NCBI RefSeq assembly: GCF_026966905.1
Contig: NZ_JAPUBN010000015.1
Coordinates: forward strand, 62,001 to 126,000
Length of the DNA: 64,000 nucleotides
From: Marinomonas phaeophyticola
GTDB taxonomy: Bacteria; Pseudomonadota; Gammaproteobacteria; Pseudomonadales; Marinomonadaceae
Reading direction: 5' to 3'
Part shown: positions 28,185 through 37,155 of the stretch, one piece after another
Numbering within the stretch: the first letter of the stretch is position 1
How the letters are laid out: each line of letters opens with the position of its first letter
Notes under the pieces: generated by a model
Seen by the model: only the letters and a program-made list of their open reading frames with translations
What the model was told of the DNA's origin: nothing
Databases searched by the model: none
Program-made: the position numbers and the translations under genes

Positions 28185-29095
28185 CTACTGTTTCAGCTTA
28201 GGATCAAGGGCATCACGCAAACCATCACCCATGAGATTAAAGGCTAATACAGTGATCAGTATCATTAAGCCTGGGAACGTAACAACCCACCACGCGCGTT
28301 GTACAAACTGTAAGGCATCTGCCAACATACTACCCCATTCAGGTGTCGGTGGTTGAGCCCCTAAACCTAGGAAGCCCAATGCGGCCATATCTAGAATAGC
28401 GGTTGAGAACCCTAGCGTGGCTTGTACGATGAGTGGTGCTAAGCAGTTTGGGAGAATACAAATAAACATTAAACGTAATGGACTCGCACCGATAACACGG
28501 GAAGATGTGACGTAATCTCGAGACATTTCAGCCATAGTTGCGGCACGGGTTAAACGTACATAATGGGGCAAGGAGACAATGGAGATAGCTAAAGCCGCAT
28601 TAATAATACTGGGCCCAAGGATGGCGACAATCGCAATGGCGAGTAGCAAGCTTGGCATAGCCAACATAATGTCGACTATTCGCATAATGGTTGTATCAAT
28701 CATGCCCTTACAATAGCCAGCGGTTAGCCCAAGTAAAATCCCCATAAAAAGAGAAAAGGTTACTGAGATAATGCCGACGGCAATGGATAAGCGCGCACCG
28801 TGGATTAAGCGGGATAAAATATCTCGACCTACATCGTCTGTACCGAGTAGATAACTCCAATTCCCCCATCTAGCCAAGCGGGTGGCAGCAAGAGTGCATC
28901 CCGGGCTTGGCTAGAAGGAGAATGGGGGGCAACTAGGTCGGCGAAAACGGCAAGAAAGCAGATAAAAACGATAAAAACCAAACCAGCAACGGCGCCTTTA
29001 TTGCTTTTAAAGTAATACCAAAATTCTTGTAACGGTGTTCTTGGCACCGGTGCAACTAAAGAATCTGATGACACTGTCATTTGTTCTGTGCTCAT
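28185..29095 (-). pseudogene. dppC: Dipeptide ABC transporter permease DppC, single frameshift
   Basis: The two halves lie in different frames. 29095 to about 28865 encodes 'PVPRTPLQEFWYYFKSNKGA' to 'RDALLLPPAWLDGG'. From there to 28185 the next frame encodes 'GNWSYLLGTDDVGRDILSRL' through 'NLMGDGLRDALDPKLKQ'. Joined, they align end to end with E. coli DppC (about 300 residues, N-terminal proline-rich segment, permease EAA loop near 'RVIGASPLRLMF'). The break falls in a run of five G on the coding strand (28863-28867); six would keep the frame. All other operon genes are intact, so a sequencing error is more likely than loss of function. Confidence 0.88.
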
Positions 29096-29104
29096 AATGG
29101 TTCC

Positions 29105-30115
29105 TTAATGACTGTGACGAATACGAGGATTGATAATGCCATAGGTAATATCAACTAATAGATTCACAACGATGATGATGGTTGCAACAATTAAGATACC
29201 ACCCTGGACTACGGGATAATCTCGACGTCCAATGGATTCAATGAGCCATTTTCCAATACCCGGCCAAGCAAAGACGGTTTCTGTTAGAATTGCACCAGAA
29301 AGTAAAATGCCTACTTGCAAACCGATCACGGTAATCACGGGAATTAGAGCGTTTCTAAGTGCATGAATCACGATCACTCTCCAAGGTGCTATGCCTTTAG
29401 AGCGAGCCGTTCGAATGTAATCTTCGCTTAATACTTCTAACATTGATGAACGGGTCATGCGGGCGATTACGGCCATTGGAATAGTACCAAGGACAATACT
29501 CGGTAAAATTAAGTGTGCAACGGCAGATTTGAAGGCCCCTTCTTCATCCGACAACCAAGTATCGATCAACATAAACCCAGTTGTATTGTCTATCCAATAG
29601 ACCACATCAATTCGGCCTGAGACTGGGGTCCAGCCTAAATTAACGGAAAATACCAGCATGAGTAGCAATGCCCACCAAAAGATGGGCATAGAGTAGCCTG
29701 TGAGAGAGACTGTCATCACAGAATGGTCAAAAATGGTCCCGCGTTTAACTGCCGCAATGATACCTGCGGGTAAGCCGATGAGAATGGCGAACAGTGCCGC
29801 ACAAATAGACAATTCTACTGTGGCTGGGAATAAAGCTAAAAACTCATCTAACACAGGTGTTCGGGTGATGAGCGAGTTGCCTAAATCTCCCTGTAATACC
29901 CCGCTTACATAGCGAAAGTATTGAATATAAAGTGGTTGGTCAAATCCTAACTCGGCACTGAGTTGGGCATGACGCTCTGCTGAAACACCCCGTTCTCCCG
30001 CCATGACCTCAATTGGATCACCAGGAATCATGTGAATAAGGGTAAAAGTCAGTAAAGTAATACCAAGGAAGGTCGGAATTACCAAACTTAAACGACGTAA
30101 AATAAATTGGAACAT
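29105..30115 (-). CDS. dppB: Dipeptide ABC transporter permease DppB
   Basis: 336 residues, the standard DppB length. It starts inside the first membrane span ('MFQFILRRLSLVIPTFLGIT') with the family's 'MIPGDPIEVMAGERG' after it. The binding-protein-dependent transport (EAA) loop is 'IRTARSKGIAPWRVIVIHAL', followed by 'NALIPVITVIGLQVGILLSG'. It forms the inner-membrane channel with DppC. The 64 bp upstream separating it from dppA carries a strong hairpin. Confidence 0.95.
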   Translation of the reverse strand: MFQFILRRLSLVIPTFLGITLLTFTLIHMIPGDPIEVMAGERGVSAERHAQLSAELGFDQPLYIQYFRYVSGVLQGDLGNSLITRTPVLDEFLALFPATVELSICAALFAILIGLPAGIIAAVKRGTIFDHSVMTVSLTGYSMPIFWWALLLMLVFSVNLGWTPVSGRIDVVYWIDNTTGFMLIDTWLSDEEGAFKSAVAHLILPSIVLGTIPMAVIARMTRSSMLEVLSEDYIRTARSKGIAPWRVIVIHALRNALIPVITVIGLQVGILLSGAILTETVFAWPGIGKWLIESIGRRDYPVVQGGILIVATIIIVVNLLVDITYGIINPRIRHSH

Positions 30116-30136
30116 AAGAAATCTCTTGGAACGCAG

Positions 30137-30166
30137 AAGCCAGAGTAGACAACTCTACTCTGGCTT
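30137..30166. terminator. Strong intercistronic hairpin between dppA and dppB
   Basis: AAGCCAGAGTAGA (30137-30149) and TCTACTCTGGCTT (30154-30166) form a perfect 13-bp stem with a 4-nt loop. The T-run (30165-30170) is on the plus strand, where no gene needs terminating. On the dpp transcript the hairpin would lie just after dppA without a U-tract. It fits an mRNA-stabilising or partial-attenuation element that raises binding-protein expression over the permease genes. Confidence 0.7.
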
Positions 30167-30179
30167 TTTTGGCGGGAAA

Positions 30180-31778
30180 CTATTTCGTTAGACTAACACC
30201 AGAGAAGTAATGGCCACCTAATGGATCGATAACGAAGTTTTTCACTTCTTTACGAACGGGTTCGTAAACAACAGAGTGAGCTACCGTTATCCAAGGTGCT
30301 TCACGTTTGAAGACCATTTGAGCTTCTTCATAGTACTTAGTACGGTTAGCAACGTTAGAGTCTTGTTTTGCTTTAAGTAGCAAATCATTAAACTCTGTGT
30401 CACACCATTGTGCGCGGTTTGAACCACCGACACCATCACAACCAAGCAATACGTATAGGAAGTTATCTGGATCACCATTATCACCAGTCCAACCTAGAAG
30501 AACCGTATCATGTTCACCTTTCTTAGAACGGTTTAGATATTCGCCCCACTCGTAAGAAACGATCTCAGCTTTTACTCCGACTTTCGACCAATCTTCCTGC
30601 ATTACTTCTGCCATACGACGTGCATTTGGATTGTATGGACGCTGTACAGGCATGGCCCAGATATTAGTAGAGAAGCCATTTTCATAGCCCGCTTCTTTAA
30701 GTAGTTGTTTCGCTTTTACTGGATCGTATGGGTAATCCACTACGTCGTTATTGTAAGACCACATTGTTGGTGGAATTGGGTTTTTCGCCGCTTTACCTGC
30801 ACCTTGGAAAACCGATTTAATAATCGCATCTTTGTTGGTTGCAAGGTTCAACGCTTGACGTACACGAGCATCATCGAATGGTGCTTTTTGAGTGTTAAAC
30901 GCAAGATAACCGACGTTCAAACCTTCCTGACTCATCAGATTGATGTTTTCGTCTTTTTTCATTTGCTCCAAATCGGCTGGATTTGGATACGGCATCATAT
31001 GACATTCGCCAGCTTTCAATTTAGCATAGCGAACTGACGCGTCTGGTGTAATAGAGAATACAAGACGATCGATTTCTGGCTTACCTTTCCAGTAGTCTTC
31101 AAACGCTGTGTAGCGGATCAAAGAATCTTTTTGATACTGTACTTTCTGGAATGGACCGGTTGCCGCTGGATTAATATCGATTTGCTCTGGTGTGCCTTTT
31201 TTCATTAGCATATCGGCTTGTTCAGCAGAGAAGACAGAGGCGAAATCCATTGCAAGGTTGGCAATGAAAGGCGCTTCAGGCTGGTTAAGAACAAACTTAA
31301 CTGTGTAATCATCAACCTTAACGATTTCTTTGATCAACGTATCCATGCCCATACCTGTGAAGTACTCATAAGAGCCACCAGATACTTTATGGTAAGGATG
31401 ATCAGGGTTTAACTGACGTTCAAATGTAAAAAGAACATCGTCGGCATTAAAGTCACGAGTAGGTTTGAAGTCTTTTGATGAATGGAACTTCACGCCTTTA
31501 CGTAGATTAAAAGTATATTCAAGACCATCAGGCGTAACTTCATAACTTTCTGCTAAACCTGGTTCTGTTTGTGTTGTACCAAGTTTAAATTCAAAAAGAC
31601 GGTTAAACATGTTTTTAGAAGACGCATCAAATGTGGTACCAGAAGTATAAAATGCTGGATTAAACCCTTCCGGACTGCCTTCAGAACAATATACAAAAGT
31701 AGATGCTGCATGTGCAGATGTAGATATCGCTGTTGCAGCCATAATGGCCATTGGTAAAGCGGCTAACCCTTTTATCAT
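30180..31778 (-). CDS. dppA: Dipeptide-binding periplasmic protein DppA
   Basis: 532 residues with a Sec signal peptide (hydrophobic 'LAALPMAIMAATAI', cleavage near 'SAHA-AS'). It is a family 5 solute-binding protein that looks E. coli DppA-like throughout: 'VYCSEGSPEGFNPAFYTSGT', 'PGLAESYEVTPDGLEYTF', 'NINLMSQEGLNVGYLAFNT' and 'LLGWTGDNGDPDNFLY'. It is the first gene of the dppABCDF operon, with the promoter presumably within the 422-bp gap upstream. Confidence 0.95.
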   Translation of the reverse strand: MIKGLAALPMAIMAATAISTSAHAASTFVYCSEGSPEGFNPAFYTSGTTFDASSKNMFNRLFEFKLGTTQTEPGLAESYEVTPDGLEYTFNLRKGVKFHSSKDFKPTRDFNADDVLFTFERQLNPDHPYHKVSGGSYEYFTGMGMDTLIKEIVKVDDYTVKFVLNQPEAPFIANLAMDFASVFSAEQADMLMKKGTPEQIDINPAATGPFQKVQYQKDSLIRYTAFEDYWKGKPEIDRLVFSITPDASVRYAKLKAGECHMMPYPNPADLEQMKKDENINLMSQEGLNVGYLAFNTQKAPFDDARVRQALNLATNKDAIIKSVFQGAGKAAKNPIPPTMWSYNNDVVDYPYDPVKAKQLLKEAGYENGFSTNIWAMPVQRPYNPNARRMAEVMQEDWSKVGVKAEIVSYEWGEYLNRSKKGEHDTVLLGWTGDNGDPDNFLYVLLGCDGVGGSNRAQWCDTEFNDLLLKAKQDSNVANRTKYYEEAQMVFKREAPWITVAHSVVYEPVRKEVKNFVIDPLGGHYFSGVSLTK

Positions 31779-32200
31779 TGTATTTCTCCGGTTCTCTTAT
31801 GTGTAATTAATTGAAACAACGTAAAGTCAAAAAATACTTTTTTTGTAATGTTTATCCATTGAGAAGGGTAATATGAGCTTGTTGCGATTTATCGATGGCT
31901 TTGCCCTAGTGTTACCAATAGAACAAAGCCTTCTTTCTCTTCCGTGAGCCCCCTTTTCCCCATTTCAAAAATGCTTATATTGAATAAGTGTTTGAAACAG
32001 TGTCATTGAAGAGTAACGAAGGTGCATAAAATGACCAATCGAAATAACGATAGACCTTATGCGTATAATGTATGAAGGCGGTATTGGTTTTTTGAAAAAT
32101 CTAATAAAATTAGTGGTTTATGTTTTTTTGATTAAAGGGCGTTTTAATTTTTTTGTTAAAAACACCCTTTAATAAAGAATTTATTTTAAATAATCCTGTA
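31779..32200. other. Intergenic region with a 15-bp hairpin
   Basis: This 422-bp AT-rich gap must carry the dppA promoter at its left end. At 32131-32173, ATTAAAGGGCGTTTT pairs with AAAACACCCTTTAAT (15 positions, one mismatch that becomes G-U on the minus strand) around a T-rich loop. That is 27 nt after the stop of the dehydrogenase gene, so it may terminate it, though a U-tract after the stem is lacking. No gene seen in the rest. Confidence 0.5.
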
Positions 32201-33067
32201 CTATTTTAAGGATTTTATTAAAACGGAGGTGTCACAGCGACCATGGCCTTCAGAAATAAGCTGTTGGTATTTCTCATCCACGTCTTTCGTTAAAGGTAGG
32301 TCTAATGTCATCTTTTGAGCTTGGTCTAAACAAAGGCCAAGGTCTTTATGCATCCATTCAATGGCAAAACCAAAATCGAATTGATCCCTAGCCATGGTTT
32401 CACCTCGGTTTTCTAATTGCCAAGACCCAGCTGCACCGTATTTAAGTGTTTCTACTAACGTGGCAATATCGAGTCCTGCCGTTTTTGCAAAACGGATGCC
32501 TTCAGATAAACCGGATAATACGCCAGCAATTAAAATCTGATTCACCATTTTGGCTATTTGCCCATGACCAACAGGACCTTGGAGCACAATGGCTTTAGAA
32601 TAACTTTCTATGATGTTCTGCGTTTGCTCTAATATGGAGGCCTCTCCCCCAACCATAACGGTAAGTACTCCATTTTCAGCGCCTGCCTGGCCGCCAGAAA
32701 CGGGAGCGTCTAAAAAGTAACAACCCTTTTCCATCGCTATTACCGCTAACTCTTGAGCCACTTCTGCCGATGCCGTGGTATGGTCAACAAAAATGGTACC
32801 TGCCGAGGCCTTTGCAAATGCACCATTTTCCCCTAAATAGACTTCACGAAGGTCATTGTCATTACCAACACAAGTAAAGACAACGTCTTTTGCTTCTGCT
32901 GCTTCTGCTGGGGTTTTGGCCCAAGCTCCAGAATAGATTTGTGTCCAGTGCTCAGCTTTAGAAGCCGTTCTATTAAATACAGTAACAGCATAGCCTGAAC
33001 TGCTCAGGTGTCCTGCCATAGGGAAGCCCATTGTTCCTAGCCCGATAAAAGCAACTTTCTTATTCAT
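32201..33067 (-). CDS. 3-hydroxyisobutyrate dehydrogenase / tartronate semialdehyde reductase-like oxidoreductase
   Basis: 288 residues, beta-hydroxyacid dehydrogenase family. The N-terminal Rossmann motif is 'VAFIGLGTMGFPMAGHL', with 'VFNRTASKAE' next. The substrate-binding signature 'FLDAPVSGGQAGAENGVL' and the catalytic Lys in 'GQIAKMVNQILIAG' are both present. The family acts on 3-hydroxyisobutyrate, tartronate semialdehyde, sulfolactaldehyde or related acids; there is no neighbour from such a pathway to choose between them. Confidence 0.85.
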   Translation of the reverse strand: MNKKVAFIGLGTMGFPMAGHLSSSGYAVTVFNRTASKAEHWTQIYSGAWAKTPAEAAEAKDVVFTCVGNDNDLREVYLGENGAFAKASAGTIFVDHTTASAEVAQELAVIAMEKGCYFLDAPVSGGQAGAENGVLTVMVGGEASILEQTQNIIESYSKAIVLQGPVGHGQIAKMVNQILIAGVLSGLSEGIRFAKTAGLDIATLVETLKYGAAGSWQLENRGETMARDQFDFGFAIEWMHKDLGLCLDQAQKMTLDLPLTKDVDEKYQQLISEGHGRCDTSVLIKSLK

Positions 33068-33486
33068 ATCTACCTCTTACCTATGATTGATCTTAAAAAA
33101 TACGATGTGGTGAGTGCTTGTATGGTGATTGATTAACGTTAACAGATTAACCTGAGTGATTTCGAATGGTTAGTGACAGTCAGGATGAATTATAAGCGTA
33201 CAGTGAATTTATAATAGGTTGCATGATCAATTACACCTGTGGATAAAAATGTGTACTTAATTTAGAAAAGGCTTATTTAAGGTGTGATTAACTGTTTGAA
33301 TAGTAATTGTTTAAAAATCAAGTATCTTACTTTGTTTTTTATAAACTATTCTGTTTGAGGGTTATTGATTTAGCGTTGTAATTGATATAAGGCTCCCGAT
33401 ATTGAGCATTTTGTGGTGAGTCTTTACTTACTAGGTTGAGACTCAATACCGGTGCTTTTAATTACGTTGTCTTATAAAACTGTTAA
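33068..33486. other. Intergenic region, no gene seen
   Basis: 419 bp, AT-rich. CCGATATTGAG (33396-33406) and CTCAATACCGG (33442-33452) form an imperfect inverted repeat about 35-45 nt beyond the stop of the SGNH hydrolase, a weak terminator candidate. A lone DnaA-box-like TGTGGATAA is at 33238-33246. The right end of the dehydrogenase gene's upstream region presumably holds its promoter, but no convincing -35/-10 pair was picked out. Confidence 0.4.
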
Positions 33487-34113
33487 TTAACAATTGATTA
33501 ACTCTTTTATAAGAGGTGTCAACGATTGCGAAAGCTGTTTATTGGCGGCTAAATCGAAATGCACACCATCAAGTTCACTAGGCTGTAAAATACTGGACGA
33601 GTTTAAAAAAACGCAATTATTGATCGTCGCCACTCTTTGATAATGTTGATGTAGTTCTTGCGATTTTTCTACTGCCCCTCGGTACATGTCAGTCAGGTCG
33701 CCTTTTGGGGATAAAATATTTGGTGGTGCGACGATAACGATTTTTGGCGCTGCGAATTTATGAGGGCTAGGAGCATGAACTTTATGAATAATTTGTTCAA
33801 TTCCTTTCGAGGCTTCATAAGCGCCTATATTAAAGTAGTGTTTTAAATCATTTGTACCCAACATGATAATGAGAATGTCGACAGGCCCAAATATTTCTAA
33901 TGCTGATTGGATGGCTAAAGAACCGTTCCGTCCTTCTCTAAAGGGATCATTCCATATTGTGGTTCTACCCGGTAACCCAAAATTAATCACCTCGTGTTGT
34001 TCCCCTAGTTGTTTTGCTAACAGCTCAGGCCAACGTTGATTGCGATTGAATCGACCTCCTTGTGGAGCGGCGCCCCAAGTTAAAGAATCGCCATAACAGA
34101 GTACAGTTGCCAT
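33487..34113 (-). CDS. SGNH/GDSL-family hydrolase
   Basis: 208 residues without a signal peptide, so probably cytoplasmic. The four SGNH blocks are visible: 'VLCYGDSLTWGA' (block I, nucleophile Ser), 'NFGLPGRTT' (block II Gly), 'IIMLGTNDLK' (block III Asn) and 'SELDGVHFDLAAN' (block V, Asp and His). The family includes esterases and acetyl-polysaccharide deacetylases; the arylesterase-like proteins in which 'GDSLTWG' is common are the closest match by eye. Substrate unknown. Confidence 0.85.
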   Translation of the reverse strand: MATVLCYGDSLTWGAAPQGGRFNRNQRWPELLAKQLGEQHEVINFGLPGRTTIWNDPFREGRNGSLAIQSALEIFGPVDILIIMLGTNDLKHYFNIGAYEASKGIEQIIHKVHAPSPHKFAAPKIVIVAPPNILSPKGDLTDMYRGAVEKSQELHQHYQRVATINNCVFLNSSSILQPSELDGVHFDLAANKQLSQSLTPLIKELINC

Positions 34114-34805
34114 GATATTCCCCCTACTTACTTTAAGCTCTGCTTAAGTGTAGTCAGGAATCACACAGAAGGATAATTTATTTAATGAGCAATATTTGAT
34201 TTTCAGTGATCAAGTTTAGTGCAAAAAAAACGTTACCCTTACCGATTTTGATGCCTTCTACACTTTTATGGTTGTTAATTACTCGAAAAACCTAAATAGA
34301 GCTAAGAATTCGGCAGTTAGTCTCTAACTGGCCCAATTTTTGCCTTTCATATTGATCGATGCTTCATAAGAATCGTGTCGACACCGCAGCTAAGAACGAG
34401 ACAAAATATTGATGGATTTAGAGCAAAACGGATTGTCAGTGTTGAGACTATTTTTTAACTTTGTGATTTATTCAGCAATAAAAAAGTGGAATCACACGCG
34501 TCGATCCATACTATTTATCTAGAATTAGATTCATCTAATTTAGAATATATTTGATTCATAAAATCCTATGTATTGTCTCATTTATAGCTAAAAATTTTGA
34601 CGGGGAGCTATAAAAAAGGTATTTATAACTACTAAGTAGGGGGAAAAGCCTATTATTGGCTTATCAAATACTTGAATTTTTACGAAATCTCTACTGAATA
34701 CATTATCTTAGCTACCTTCCATTGGTTGAAACGCTCAATGTGTCAGGAAGTCGTAAATCTATGCTCCACAATAATAAATAATAAAATATAAAAGAGGGTT
34801 TATCT
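34114..34805. other. Long intergenic region upstream of uspA
   Basis: 692 bp between divergent genes, with no credible reading frame on either strand. AT-rich, with short self-complementary patches such as 34306-34335 and 34640-34665 but no recognised riboswitch or sRNA. The only supported signal is the promoter at 34597-34625, which would give uspA a leader of roughly 170 nt. The rest is unexplained and unusually long for this gene-dense window. Confidence 0.4.
34597..34625 (+). promoter_or_regulatory. Candidate sigma-70 promoter for uspA-symporter operon
   Basis: TTGACG (34597-34602), 17-nt spacer, TATTTA (34620-34625). The -35 matches five of six consensus bases and the -10 four of six. 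It lies about 180 bp before the uspA start codon. Confidence 0.45.
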
Positions 34806-35246
34806 ATGTCAACAACTCTGATTGTTGGTATCGACGGTAGTGAAGCTGGCGCTCGCGCTTTGTCTTACACTAAACGTCTAGCCACTTTGATTGGTTCTGA
34901 TTGTAAAATCGAAGTAGTCTATGTCATCGAATGGTCTCCTTATTCTTTCCAAACTCCGGAAGAAAATGCTCAACGAAATAAACAACGTGAAAAAGCAATT
35001 TCTATTGCTAATGAACGTATTGTAGAACCTGCAATTAAATCTCTCCAAGATGAAGGCTTTGCCGCTGAAGGCCGTGTATTGCATGGTAAAGTGGCCCACC
35101 TATTGAATTCTGTTGCTGTGGAAACAAATGCAGAGCAAATCGTTGTAGCTCGTTCATCTGCTGCGGGTTTCACGTCTCGTGTATTCGGTAGTGTGACAGC
35201 GAACTTGGTTATGAGTTCTACTGTACCAGTCACTGTTGTAAGCTAA
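34806..35246 (+). CDS. Universal stress protein, UspA family
   Basis: 146 residues, one USP domain. It begins 'TLIVGIDGSEAGARALSYT' with the Asp that contacts adenine in ATP-binding members, and ends with 'VARSSAAGFTSRVFGSVTAN', a variant of the G-x2-G-x9-G-S/T nucleotide loop, then 'PVTVVS'. The stop lies 9 bp before the start of an AGCS symporter, so both are one transcription unit. USP-transporter pairs suggest the stress protein may modulate the transporter; no direct proof in the sequence. Confidence 0.9.
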   Translation: MSTTLIVGIDGSEAGARALSYTKRLATLIGSDCKIEVVYVIEWSPYSFQTPEENAQRNKQREKAISIANERIVEPAIKSLQDEGFAAEGRVLHGKVAHLLNSVAVETNAEQIVVARSSAAGFTSRVFGSVTANLVMSSTVPVTVVS

Positions 35247-35255
35247 GGAGTTATT

Positions 35256-36803
35256 ATGAGATTAAAAAACACAATGTATTCTATGATGGTGCTCTTTATG
35301 GGCCTGTTTCAAGCAAGCATAGCTAAAGCGGAAGGAATTGATGCTGCTGTAAATGCTGTATTTGCTTCTTCAACAGGTTGGTTTGTAAGTCTTATTTTTG
35401 CTCCTTTACCTGGTACGTCTTTTCCATGGATCGTACTTTGGTTAGTCGTTGGTGCAACGGTATTTACTTTGTATTTTGGGTTTGTTCAATTTCGCGCGAT
35501 CGGACATTCAATTGACCTAGTAAAAGGTGAGTATTCAGATCCTAAAGATGCGGGTGAAGTCAGTCACTTTCAAGCATTGACAACGGCTTTATCTGGTACG
35601 GTTGGTTTAGGTAACATCGCTGGTGTTGCTGTAGCGATTGGTATTGGTGGCCCAGGTGCGACATTCTGGATGATCTTAGCGGGTCTGATGGGGATGGCAT
35701 CCAAGTTTGTAGAGTGTACGCTAGGTGTTAAATATCGTAATGAATATAAAGACGGTAGTGTATCTGGTGGACCGATGTACTACATTTCTAAAGGTTTTGA
35801 AGAGCGTGGTTTACCAGGTGGTAAATTCTTAGCGGCGCTATTTGCTGTTTTCTGTATCTTCGGTGCCTTTGGTGGCGGCAATATGTTCCAAGCGAACCAA
35901 GCACACGCTCAGTTAAGCAGTGTTATTGGTGATTATCCTGGTTGGATTACGGGTATTATCTTCGCTGTCATTGTTTTCTTGGTGATCGTTGGTGGTATTA
36001 AATCAATTGCTCGTGTAACAGAAAAGATCGTTCCTTTTATGGGGGTTCTTTATGTTGGTGCTGGTGTTGTTATCTTGCTGATGAACATTGATCAAATTGG
36101 TTGGGCTTTCGGCCAAATCTTTGAAGGTGCTTTCACTGGTCTTGGTGTTGCTGGTGGCATGGTGGGTGCTTTGATCCAAGGCTTTAAACGTGCGGCGTTC
36201 TCGAACGAAGCCGGTGTTGGTTCGGCAGCGATTGCTCACTCGGCTGTAAAAACCAATGAGCCGATCACTGAAGGTCTTGTATCATTACTTGAACCATTCA
36301 TTGATACGGTTGTCATTTGTACTATGACAGCGCTTGTCATCATTATTACTGGTCAATTAGTATCCGATCCAGCTACTGGCCTTTATGTTCTAAATGAAGC
36401 TGGTACTGCGATTGCTACTCAAGATGGTAGCTCTGGTGTGGCATTGACTTCAGCGGCATTTGGTTCTGCGTTCACGTGGTTCCCATACATCTTAGTATTA
36501 GCGGTTGTGATGTTTGCCTTCTCTACAATGTTAAGCTGGTCTTACTATGGTCTAAAAGCATGGACTTACCTATTTGGTGAAGGCAAAAAAGCTGAGATGA
36601 CGTTTAAAGTCTTGTTCTGCTTATTTGTTATTGTTGGTGCTTCTGCAAGCCTAGGTCCAGTTATTGACTTCTCTGATGCGATGATCTTCGCAATGGCTGT
36701 TGTTAACATTATCGGTCTGTACTTCTTAATGCCAATTGTTAAGAAAGAATACATTTCTTACTTCGCGCGTTTGAAAAGCGGTGAAATTAAGAAATTTAAA
36801 TAA
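35256..36803 (+). CDS. Alanine/glycine:cation symporter (AGCS family)
   Basis: 515 residues with 10-12 membrane spans. It imports alanine or glycine with sodium. Family signatures are clear: '[19 protein letters not shown]' (sodium/substrate region), '[20 protein letters not shown]', '[12 protein letters not shown]', '[20 protein letters not shown]' and '[16 protein letters not shown]'. The first 25 residues look like a cleavable or re-entrant signal ('[10 protein letters not shown]'), usual in this family. A strong terminator follows 20 bp after the stop, so the operon is uspA-symporter only. Confidence 0.93.
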   Translation: MRLKNTMYSMMVLFMGLFQASIAKAEGIDAAVNAVFASSTGWFVSLIFAPLPGTSFPWIVLWLVVGATVFTLYFGFVQFRAIGHSIDLVKGEYSDPKDAGEVSHFQALTTALSGTVGLGNIAGVAVAIGIGGPGATFWMILAGLMGMASKFVECTLGVKYRNEYKDGSVSGGPMYYISKGFEERGLPGGKFLAALFAVFCIFGAFGGGNMFQANQAHAQLSSVIGDYPGWITGIIFAVIVFLVIVGGIKSIARVTEKIVPFMGVLYVGAGVVILLMNIDQIGWAFGQIFEGAFTGLGVAGGMVGALIQGFKRAAFSNEAGVGSAAIAHSAVKTNEPITEGLVSLLEPFIDTVVICTMTALVIIITGQLVSDPATGLYVLNEAGTAIATQDGSSGVALTSAAFGSAFTWFPYILVLAVVMFAFSTMLSWSYYGLKAWTYLFGEGKKAEMTFKVLFCLFVIVGASASLGPVIDFSDAMIFAMAVVNIIGLYFLMPIVKKEYISYFARLKSGEIKKFK

Positions 36804-36822
36804 TGTAATGATTATTTAATTC

Positions 36823-36854
36823 AAAAAAAGGCGCTTAAATTGGCGCCTTTTTTT
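36823..36854 (+). terminator. Rho-independent terminator of the uspA-symporter operon
   Basis: AAAAAAAGGCGC (36823-36834) pairs perfectly with GCGCCTTTTTTT (36843-36854), loop 8 nt, ending in seven T. It lies 20 nt after the symporter stop. Confidence 0.92.
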
Positions 36855-36981
36855 GTGCTCTACGTTTCTCTATCTGTAAAGGTTACATGGCTAGCTATTT
36901 AAATAAATAAGAGAATGTCTGCATTTATGATGTAGTGGATCTATACTGATATAAAGAAATGATTTTTTGATCCTTTGTTAT

Positions 36982-37122
36982 ATGAGAGCCATGGAAGGGT
37001 GGCGACGAGAGTCAAAAGAGACTGTGCTTGCTCAATTACTGATGAATGAGTTAAGTGCAAGTATCGCTCGTAATGATGAAATAAGTTACGCTCGTTTTGA
37101 GCCTAATCTATATTCAGAATAA
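36982..37122 (+). CDS. Possible small ORF (46 aa), uncertain
   Basis: A short frame encodes 'MRAMEGWRRESKETVLAQLL' and ends 'ISYARFEPNLYSE'. Its composition is protein-like, but there is no good ribosome-binding site and no family is recognised. It lies in the 352-bp gap between the symporter and a solute-binding protein gene. It may be a small gene, the tail of a lost gene, or chance. The rest of the gap shows only the terminator. Confidence 0.25.
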   Translation: MRAMEGWRRESKETVLAQLLMNELSASIARNDEISYARFEPNLYSE

Positions 37123-37155
37123 AAAATCAAATGATTAATAAAAGAGAGCCCACTA

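Noticed and set aside
34600-34805. Glycine riboswitch ahead of the uspA-symporter operon
   Set aside because: AGCS symporters are often behind glycine riboswitches, but none of the conserved core segments could be found here.
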